From an uncultured Verrucomicrobiota bacterium (lineage in GTDB: Bacteria; Verrucomicrobiota; Verrucomicrobiia; Chthoniobacterales; SZAS-18), in contig CALMAQ010000187.1 in NCBI GenBank assembly GCA_937859745.1, forward strand, positions 1 through 40,873: a stretch of 40,873 nucleotides of DNA, read 5' to 3'. The notes beneath the pieces are model-generated. The model saw only the letters and a list, made by a program, of their open reading frames with translations, was not told where the DNA came from and searched no databases. Position 1 is the first letter of the stretch. Each line of letters starts with the position of its first letter. This document shows, piece by piece, positions 33,626 to 40,873 of this stretch. Both the position numbers and the translations under genes were made by a program.

Positions 33626-34408
33626 ATGGTAGCGCGCTTCACCTCGATGGTTGTCTCGGCGGTAACCGGTCCACGTGTGACCGCAGGTCCTCCGGAGCCA
33701 TCCGACAAGGCGGAAGCCACGATCAGTATCATCGTGCCATGCTGGCGGGGTGACGCCGTGCCGCCTTCCCTTGCAACACGCTGGCTGGAGTACCCGGGCG
33801 TCTGCGAAATCATCGTGGCAACCGCCGATAAGGAGATGGCGACACAAGACGGATTGCCCGGGTTGCGCACGATCCACTGTACCCGTCACGGCCGGGGGAA
33901 CCAGATGAACGAGGCGGCCCGCACGACGACGGGCGATATCCTGCTGTTTCACCACGCGGATACGGAGTTGGCCGCAACGCATCTGCACAGCTTGCAAATT
34001 GCGATGGCGGCTGATTCGACGCTCGGCGGCGGTGCATTCCGACGCCAGTTCGATGAGCGCCACCCGCACCTCCGTTGGCTCGAACCCTGGGAAGCACTCC
34101 GCTGCCGCCGCTTTGGTCCGCTTTTCGGCGATCAATCCATCTTCGTACGGCGAACGGTATTCGAGGCACTTGGTGGGTTCGCTGACTTCCCGTTAATGGA
34201 AGACGTGGATTTTTCCTGTCGGCTGCGGCGTCATCAAAGGATTGCCTTGCTGGAACCAGCAATCCGATCTTCCACGCGCAAGCATTTCCAGCAAGGACGT
34301 TGGCGGACAACGTTTACCAATGCTTTTTTTCTCTTACTTTTCGTTTGTGGAATGTCTCCGTCTCGCTTGCACGCTCTGTATTATCGTCACACCGCAGCGA
34401 TTGATTGA
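33626..34408 (+). CDS. TIGR04283-like arsenosugar glycosyltransferase
   Basis: The body resembles the TIGR04283 glycosyltransferases that accompany arsS: ISIIVPCWRGDAVPPSLA, TRHGRGNQMNEAARTTTGDILLFHHADTELA (HADT in place of a DxD) and FGPLFGDQSIFVRRTVFEALGGFADFPLMEDVDFSCRLRRH. The C-terminus has a hydrophobic stretch (NAFFLLLFVCGMSPS). ATG 33626 gives about 30 extra N-terminal residues; ATG 33647 is also possible. Its donor and acceptor are not established. It is the last gene of the block, 54 bp after the radical SAM gene. Confidence 0.85.
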   Translation: MVARFTSMVVSAVTGPRVTAGPPEPSDKAEATISIIVPCWRGDAVPPSLATRWLEYPGVCEIIVATADKEMATQDGLPGLRTIHCTRHGRGNQMNEAARTTTGDILLFHHADTELAATHLHSLQIAMAADSTLGGGAFRRQFDERHPHLRWLEPWEALRCRRFGPLFGDQSIFVRRTVFEALGGFADFPLMEDVDFSCRLRRHQRIALLEPAIRSSTRKHFQQGRWRTTFTNAFFLLLFVCGMSPSRLHALYYRHTAAID

Positions 34409-34779
34409 CTGCCTGTTCAAAAAGACCAGGCGCTGCACACCTGACGTTGGCCGATGGAACGTTCGAGGGGGTGATCTTGCCGGTGAGTCCGCAGCACGAA
34501 AATTCTCATGCGCCAACGCAGGCAGTTGGCGGTGCGAAGAAGCTCACCGGCAAGACTTGCCCGAAGGTGCGGATGGAAGCGGGCCGGCACGCAGGTCCGA
34601 CGTCCGTGGTCGCCTTTGCACCTCTCGCAGGCCACGGGTGCTGTCGCCATGTGGAGGTGTTTTACTCCATCAAAAGGTCGCGACAATCTTTAGCCTTCTG
34701 CACATCCCATGGATCGCTCCATCCTGCCCATTGACATCCTGGCGGCGCTGCGTGCTGCTACGGGCGGAGCGCATCGTCA
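34409..34779. other. Unassigned stretch after the glycosyltransferase
   Basis: Short ORFs on both strands (for example 34417-34686 minus and 34405-34734 plus) show no recognisable domain. The stretch precedes an IS1 remnant and is probably IS-associated debris. Confidence 0.35.
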
Positions 34780-35017
34780 GCTTGAAGCCTCGGTCGAGGT
34801 CGCCGTGGCGCGGCGCTTGGGCTGTAACACTCGGCTCGCTCCACAGGCTCGGCAGCGGAACTGTTGGTGGCCGCAGATATCCTTGCCGTTTTTCACGATT
34901 CACTCGCTGCCGCACGCCGTGCAGCGCGGGGCGGCTTGCATGGCCAGGGAAGATGTTTTTGCCATCGTGCATCCTCACCGATGATCCCGTCTTTGGCAGT
35001 TAGCTGTTAGCCACTAC
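34780..35017 (-). mobile_element. IS1-family remnant (InsA part and right end)
   Basis: On the minus strand from ATG 34965: MAKTSSLAMQAAPRCTACGSE, then a TGA, then IVKNGKDICGHQQFRCRACGASRVL. This is close to the InsA of the 4628-5436 copy (MARKSSLAVEAAPRC...). The end at 35017 reads GTAGTGGCTAACAGCTAACTG inverted, like that copy's terminus. InsB is lost. It lies at the 5' edge of a histidine kinase fragment and caps the arsenic block on the right. Confidence 0.78.
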
Positions 35018-35020
35018 CCG

Positions 35021-35149
35021 CGCGACCAGTACGGCGGAAGCGGCGTGGGACTGGCTATCGTCAAGAACGTGGTCGAGCGGCACGGCGGGCGCGTGTGGGT
35101 CGAGTCGGAGCTTGGCCAAGGAACGACTTTCCATTTCACCCTGCGCTGA
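35021..35149 (+). pseudogene. Histidine kinase, C-terminal HATPase fragment
   Basis: The last 42 codons read [39 protein letters not shown] and stop. This is the G2-box and end of a sensor-kinase ATPase domain. The rest was removed at the IS1 border. Confidence 0.85.
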
Positions 35150-35157
35150 TCCATGCC

Positions 35158-35412
35158 GGGCTGGAGTTCCTGGATGGATTGCAGGCGCTGGGTGGCAAGC
35201 TGGTGTTCCCAACGGTCATGCTCACCGGCACCGGCAGCGAGATGGTGGCGGTGGACGCCATGAAGGCTGGCGCGCAGGATTACCAGATGAAGAACCGCCT
35301 CCAGCCCGAGGCACTGCACCGCGCCCTCCACGCCGCCGTTTACAAAGCCACCGCCGACCGGCTGCTGGCCCGGCAGCACGTCGAACTCGGTCGGAGGAAA
35401 CTTTTCGGTTGA
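35158..35412 (+). pseudogene. Response-regulator receiver, C-terminal fragment
   Basis: LEFLDGLQALGG, then TVMLTGTGSEMVAVDAMKAGAQDYQMKNRLQPEALHRAL. This is the second half of a receiver domain (beta4-alpha5), with Met-Lys at the usual Lys region. The N-terminal Asp pocket is missing. The tail AAVYKATADRLLARQHVEL may once have joined a kinase or PAS linker. Confidence 0.7.
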
Positions 35413-35762
35413 TCCGTCCGAGGATCATCAGGACAGTGCCCGGGTACTCAACGCGTTGATGCGCCGCCGGGGCTACCGGGTCTTCCACGCGGCCACGGCT
35501 GCGGAGGCCACGGCCCTCTACCAGAGCGAGCCGGTCGATGTGATCGTCAGCGACCTGGGGTTGCCGGATAGCAGCGGCCTGGACCTGATCCGCGACCTGC
35601 AGACCATTCACTTCGCGCTAAGCATCATCCTGAGCGGCCACGGGGAAGCGGAAGCGGTTGTCAGCAGTTTGGAGGCAGGCGTCCAGGAACATCTCACCAA
35701 GCCTGTCGATTGGTCCCGCCTTGGAGACGGCGCTCCAGCGGGTGCTACAGCGTCCAGCGTGA
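35406..35762 (+). pseudogene. Response-regulator receiver with frameshifted C-terminus
   Basis: VDPSEDHQDSARVLNALMRRRGYRV, VDVIVSDLGLPDSSGLDLI (phosphorylated Asp) and EHLTKPVDWSRL (Lys) form an almost whole receiver. Near 35725 one extra base breaks the end; in the shifted frame it closes as ETALQRVLQRPA and TGA 35760-35762. No clear ATG or ribosome binding site is visible at the start. It overlaps the previous fragment. The long track ORF continuing to 37531 is a shadow. Confidence 0.7.
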
Positions 35763-35830
35763 CTGGCAACCATCGGCTCTGCGCCGATATGAGGTGGATC
35801 GCCTTGGGCCCCGGGGGCGGCATCCCGGCC

Positions 35831-36832
35831 TCAGACGGCTGGCCCGGCGGCCTCGGCCTGCTGTGCCCAGCGGCCCGCCAGCACGCCGCAGACGAGCAGT
35901 TGCAGCGGGTGGTAAATCATGATGGGCAACAAGATCAGGCTGATGCCCGCGTGGCCGCTGAAGATAAGCTGCGCCATCGGCACGCCGGACGCCAGCGTCT
36001 TTTTGGAACCGCAGAACACCGCCGCCGCCCGGTCCGCCGGGCTGAAGCCGCAGGCATTGCTGACGGCCTGCGTGCCGAGCAGCACAATGAAAAAAATCAA
36101 AGTGACTCCGATGAGGGTGGTCATCACGGGCAGAAAGCCGCTGTGGGACCACACGCCGGTCACGAAGGACTCGCAGAACGACGTGTAAACCAGCAGCAGG
36201 ATCGTGCCGCGGTCTACCTTGCTGACCAGCGCCTTGTTGCGCCGGGCCCACTCGCCCAGCAGCGGGCGGCTGAGTTGACCCAGGGTCAGCGGCAGCACCA
36301 GCCACAGCAACAAATCCACGATCACGCTGCCCATCGGCATGGCGTTGGCCGCGCCGGAAGTGCTGAGCAGCCAGCCGAGCCACAGCGGCGTCAGGAAAAC
36401 GCCGATCAGGCTGGACAGCGTCGCGTTGAAGACCGCCACGGGCACGTTGCCGCGTGCGGCGGCGGTCATCGCCACCGAGGAGGAAACCGTCGAGGGCAGC
36501 GCGCACAGGAAGAAAAAGCCGATGTGCAAGTCCGGCGGCAGCCACCTGCCCGCCACGAACAGCAGCGCGATGCCCAGCAACGGGAAAAACAGGAACGTGC
36601 ATCCCTGCACCACCAGGTGGATCGGCCAGCGCAGCGTACCCGCCCGCATCGCGTCGAACGAGATGCTGACCCCGTGCAGGAAGAACAACAGCGCCACGCC
36701 CAGTTTGGTGAGCAGTTCGGGGTGCAGCATCCCTCCGTGCGCCCCTGGTCCCGGCAGCAACGCCGCCAAGCCGACGGCGGCCACCATTCCAACCATGAAC
36801 CAATCGACCGTGAATTTTCGGGTGGTGGTCAT
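35831..36832 (-). CDS. SBF-like (bile acid:sodium symporter family) transporter
   Basis: ATG 36832 is preceded by GGAAAG. The 333-residue protein has about nine to ten hydrophobic helices (VDWFMVGMVAAVGLAALLP, PLTLGQLSRPLLG, CGSKKTLASGVPMAQLIF). It resembles the SBF-like (PF13593) branch of the bile acid:sodium symporter superfamily, distant from Acr3. The KKTLASGVPM motif is typical. The substrate cannot be assigned, although a role in organic anion or arsenic transport cannot be excluded. It is divergent from the dehydrogenase at 36900. Confidence 0.82.
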   Translation of the reverse strand: MTTTRKFTVDWFMVGMVAAVGLAALLPGPGAHGGMLHPELLTKLGVALLFFLHGVSISFDAMRAGTLRWPIHLVVQGCTFLFFPLLGIALLFVAGRWLPPDLHIGFFFLCALPSTVSSSVAMTAAARGNVPVAVFNATLSSLIGVFLTPLWLGWLLSTSGAANAMPMGSVIVDLLLWLVLPLTLGQLSRPLLGEWARRNKALVSKVDRGTILLLVYTSFCESFVTGVWSHSGFLPVMTTLIGVTLIFFIVLLGTQAVSNACGFSPADRAAAVFCGSKKTLASGVPMAQLIFSGHAGISLILLPIMIYHPLQLLVCGVLAGRWAQQAEAAGPAV

Positions 36833-36899
36833 TTCAACTTTCCGCGCACGGACCATTGTATCCGCGATTCAGCAGCGCAACATCCTCTATCCATCTCTC

Positions 36900-37733
36900 A
36901 TGAAAATCGCCGTTCTCGGTCTCGGTATCATCGGCAGCGCCTGGGCCACCAACCTGATCGCCGACGGCCATCAGGTGCGTTGCTGGAACCGCACGCCCAA
37001 AGACTTTCCGCACTTCTGCGCCTCCCTGACGGAAGCCGTCGAGGACGCAGAGGTCATCTTCCTGGTCGTGGCGGACCCGCCCGCCGTGCAATCCGTGCTC
37101 GACGGCATCCTGCCCAGGCTCCACACCGGCCAGACCCTCATCCAGTGCAGCACGATTTCCGCCCACTGGACGTTGCAGTTCGCCGGTCAGGTGGAGAAGA
37201 CCGGCGCGGCGTTCCTGGAAGCGCCGTTCACGGGCAGCAAGCTCGCCGCGCAGGACCGCAAGACCGTGTACTACGTCGGCGGCGAGCCGGACCTCATCGC
37301 CAGGGCGCGCCCCATCCTGGAACCGATCTCCGGCGCGATCCTGCACATCGGCCCGCTCGGCACGGCGTCCTCGCTGAAGCTGGCCATGAACATGAACATC
37401 GCGGGCATCGCCCAGACGCTCTGCGAGAGCCTGAGCCTGTGCCGGGCCGCAGGCGTGAGCGACGACGTGTACTTCGAGGCCCTGGCCCGCAACGTGGCGC
37501 ACTCCCCCCTGGCGGACCTCAAGCAGCCTAAGCTGCGGCAGGCGGATTACAGCCCGCAGTTCTCGCTCAAGCACATGGGCAAGGATCTCCGGCTCGCCCT
37601 GGAAACCGCCGCCGAATTTTCCCTCTCCCTGGGACAGACCGAACACCTGAAAGCTTCCTACGACCGCGGGATCGAAGCCGGGTGGAAAGAGGACGACTTC
37701 ATCGGCCTGATCCGGCTGCTGGAAAAACGGTGA
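36900..37733 (+). CDS. Beta-hydroxyacid dehydrogenase family (6-phosphogluconate/3-hydroxyisobutyrate type)
   Basis: I take ATG 36900 (MKIAVLGLGIIGSAWATNLI, the GxGxxG NAD(P) motif); the track start far upstream is a shadow. EAPFTGSKLAAQDRK is the DxPVSGG-type substrate loop, and LKLAMNMNIAGIAQTL carries the catalytic-Lys region as NxxK-like. The 277 residues fit the family. Possible substrates are small beta-hydroxyacids or aldehydes such as glyoxylate/succinate semialdehyde. It is 87 bp ahead of the LarA-like gene and could share its transcript. Confidence 0.83.
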   Translation: MKIAVLGLGIIGSAWATNLIADGHQVRCWNRTPKDFPHFCASLTEAVEDAEVIFLVVADPPAVQSVLDGILPRLHTGQTLIQCSTISAHWTLQFAGQVEKTGAAFLEAPFTGSKLAAQDRKTVYYVGGEPDLIARARPILEPISGAILHIGPLGTASSLKLAMNMNIAGIAQTLCESLSLCRAAGVSDDVYFEALARNVAHSPLADLKQPKLRQADYSPQFSLKHMGKDLRLALETAAEFSLSLGQTEHLKASYDRGIEAGWKEDDFIGLIRLLEKR

Positions 37734-37820
37734 CGCCCGGCGCTTGACGAACGGCCTGCCGGGGCATCCTTTATTGTGGCACCCGGCCAGCTTCCCCCCT
37801 TTTGACGGAGCAAACGTTCT

Positions 37821-39113
37821 ATGAATCCATTTTCTTCGGTCCTCTTCGGTCGTGGCACGCTGCCGGTGATCCTGCCGGACGATTGCCAGGCAACGGTGAT
37901 CGAGAAGCCGCGGATGCCGGTCATGCCCGACCCGGCGGTGATGGTGACGGCGGCGTTTGCCTCGCCCGTGGACAGCCGGCCGCTGGCCGCACTAGCCCAA
38001 GGGGCGCGCTCCGCCTGCATCCTCATCTGCGACATCACGCGGCCCGTGCCCAACGGGCTGATCCTGCCGCCGCTCATCCGGACGCTGCTGGCGTCGGGGA
38101 TTCCCGCCGAGCGCATCACCGTGCTGGTGGCGACCGGATTGCACGGTCCGAACGTCGGCGACCAACTCCGCGAACTCGTGGGCAGCGACTGGGTGCAGCG
38201 AACCGTGCGCGTAGAGAACCATGATGCCGAGGATGACGCCGCCCATGTGGAGGTGGGTGTCACCAGCCGGAGAACGCGCGTGAAGCTCGACCGCCGGTTC
38301 GTGGACGCGGAACTCAAGATTGCCACCGGCCTGGTGGAGCCTCACTTCATGGCGGGATATTCCGGCGGGCGCAAGGTGATCGCCCCTGGCGTGGCGCATG
38401 CCTCGACCATCCGCACGTTCCACCACACGCGTTTCATGGAGGACAGGGCGGCGCGCAACTGCAACCTTGACGGCAACCCCCTGCACGGGGATCAGCTCGA
38501 AATCATGGGGATGATCGGGGCTGCCTACGCTGTCAACACCTGCCTGGACCCCGAGCGTCACCTGGCTTTCGTCAACTTCGGCGAGATCGTGGCCAGTCAC
38601 CGCGAAACGGTGGCGTTCATGCGACAGTACGCCGAGATTCCGCTGACGCAGGATTTCCGCTGCGTCATCACCTGCGCGGCGGGCTACCCGCTCGACCAGT
38701 CCTATTACCAGACGGTCAAGGGCATGATCGCGCCCCTGGGTTTGCTGGAAAAGGGCGGCAGCCTCCTGATCGCCGCCGAGTGCGCGGGCGGTTTCGGTTC
38801 CGAGGCGTTCCGTCAGGCGCAGGCGCTGCTGGTGGACGAGGGCATCAACGGTTTCCTGCGGGCGGCGCGCAGCCGGGATTTCGCCAATACGGACGAATGG
38901 CAGACGGTCAAGCTCATCGAAGCGTTGCGCGACTACCGGGTGCATCTTTACGCCCCGGGCCTGAACGAAGCCCAACGTCGCCTGACGGCGGTGACGTGCC
39001 ACGATGACTGGTCGGCGGCCATCGCGGCCGTCCTCGCGGAGACAGGCAGCCGAGACGTGGCCGTAATCCCGGAGGGGCCTTACGTGATCCCTTCTTATCG
39101 GGTGGCCGCGTAG
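37821..39113 (+). CDS. LarA-family nickel-dependent racemase/epimerase
   Basis: GGAG lies 14 bp before ATG 37821. DITRPVPNGL and ATGLHGPN match the LarA N-terminal domain, and EPHFMAGYSGGRKVIAPGVAHASTIRTFHH holds the His and the Lys that carries the nickel-pincer nucleotide, plus the later His. The C-terminal half (MIAPLGLLEKGGSLLIAAECAGGFGSEAF) also fits. LarA homologues interconvert 2-hydroxyacids, and some epimerise other substrates. The cofactor genes larB, larC and larE are not in the window. 430 residues, complete. Confidence 0.88.
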   Translation: MNPFSSVLFGRGTLPVILPDDCQATVIEKPRMPVMPDPAVMVTAAFASPVDSRPLAALAQGARSACILICDITRPVPNGLILPPLIRTLLASGIPAERITVLVATGLHGPNVGDQLRELVGSDWVQRTVRVENHDAEDDAAHVEVGVTSRRTRVKLDRRFVDAELKIATGLVEPHFMAGYSGGRKVIAPGVAHASTIRTFHHTRFMEDRAARNCNLDGNPLHGDQLEIMGMIGAAYAVNTCLDPERHLAFVNFGEIVASHRETVAFMRQYAEIPLTQDFRCVITCAAGYPLDQSYYQTVKGMIAPLGLLEKGGSLLIAAECAGGFGSEAFRQAQALLVDEGINGFLRAARSRDFANTDEWQTVKLIEALRDYRVHLYAPGLNEAQRRLTAVTCHDDWSAAIAAVLAETGSRDVAVIPEGPYVIPSYRVAA

Positions 39114-39134
39114 CGGTCCGTCTCAAGCTACGGC

Positions 39135-39149
39135 CGGGCCAGAGGCCCG
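39135..39149. terminator. Hairpin between convergent genes
   Basis: CGGGCC-AGA-GGCCCG is a perfect 6-bp stem between larA-like and malate synthase genes. There is no clear T tract, so it is only a possible bidirectional terminator. Confidence 0.35.
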
Positions 39150-39167
39150 ATCCTACCTCGTTTTGGA

Positions 39168-40784
<1,617 letters not shown>

Positions 40785-40873
40785 AAGGGAGGGAAGTTTA
40801 GGTTGACGGGGCAGGGGGGGGACGGCGGCATATCCGCCGCCGCTGCCCATCCGGTTCTACCTGCCGCCCGGCA

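Noticed and set aside
17041-35017. Composite transposon flanked by two IS1 copies
   Set aside because: The two remnants belong to different IS1 subgroups and both are degraded, with no target duplication seen.
35831-36832. Acr3 arsenite exporter
   Set aside because: The transporter shares the superfamily but looks like the SBF-like (PF13593) branch, and it lies outside the arsenic block.
35456-37531. 691-residue plus-strand ORF
   Set aside because: The first part is the receiver; the rest runs antisense through the SBF-like transporter and across the dehydrogenase gene in the wrong frame.

Overview
The window looks like accessory, mobile-element-rich chromosome of a high-GC Gram-negative bacterium. 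The best taxonomic hint is Verrucomicrobiota, from two tandem PEP-CTERM proteins with a VPEPGSLAALAFG-type tail, together with a phosphodiesterase-TPR protein, a DUF547 protein and a PiT/ArsS/ArsM cluster. This is an inference, because no rRNA or marker gene is present. No CRISPR array and no rRNA were seen.

Layout. Bases 1-5436 are an island-like zone. It holds the 3' end of a tRNA-Arg(CCT), a PD-(D/E)XK nuclease-like gene broken by a complete IS630-type element, two PIN-domain toxin-antitoxin pairs each with a near-perfect palindrome, a truncated tyrosine recombinase and a structurally intact IS1-type element. Bases 5437-9473 carry two mosaic PEP-CTERM paralogues and a large alkaline-phosphatase-fold/TPR protein. 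Bases 9487-12065 are a nested transposon: an IS110-type element sits inside the orfA of an IS3-type element. Bases 12066-17864 hold stress or detoxification genes and their regulators (MDR oxidoreductase with an internal stop, SDR, TetR, efflux remnant, Tat-exported MBL hydrolase, MarR, truncated alpha/beta hydrolase), ending in an IS1-type wreck.

The most interesting segment is 17906-34408. It is an arsenic locus that appears to build arsenosugars, not just detoxify arsenic. It contains a PiT phosphate(/arsenate) permease, arsenate reductase, arsenite methyltransferase ArsM, radical-SAM ArsS, a nucleoside hydrolase, a methylthioribose-kinase-like kinase, a DUF547 protein, a second unassigned radical-SAM protein, a TIGR04283-like glycosyltransferase, a GT2 and a GT-C (GT87-like) glycosyltransferase, a Tat-exported molybdopterin oxidoreductase and an FAD/polyferredoxin membrane protein. 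My working model is: arsenate uptake, reduction and methylation by ArsM; transfer of the 5'-deoxyadenosyl group by ArsS; removal of adenine by the nucleoside hydrolase; phosphorylation of the freed 5-dimethylarsinoyl-ribose at C1 by the MtnK-like kinase, as in methionine salvage; then glycosyl transfer. The molybdoenzyme and the polyferredoxin would handle an arsenic redox step. The ArsM and ArsS chemistry is established for the families; the downstream order is inference. The cluster is bordered by two different IS1-family remnants.

Bases 34409-35762 are debris (IS1 remnant, 3' end of a histidine kinase, two receiver fragments). The right end (35831-40784) looks like ordinary core-type genes: an SBF-like transporter, a beta-hydroxyacid dehydrogenase, a LarA-family protein and malate synthase A. 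Two genes, the MDR oxidoreductase and arsenate reductase, have an in-frame TGA in otherwise intact reading frames. Together with several single-base frameshifts in IS genes and in the receiver, this suggests either real decay or assembly errors.
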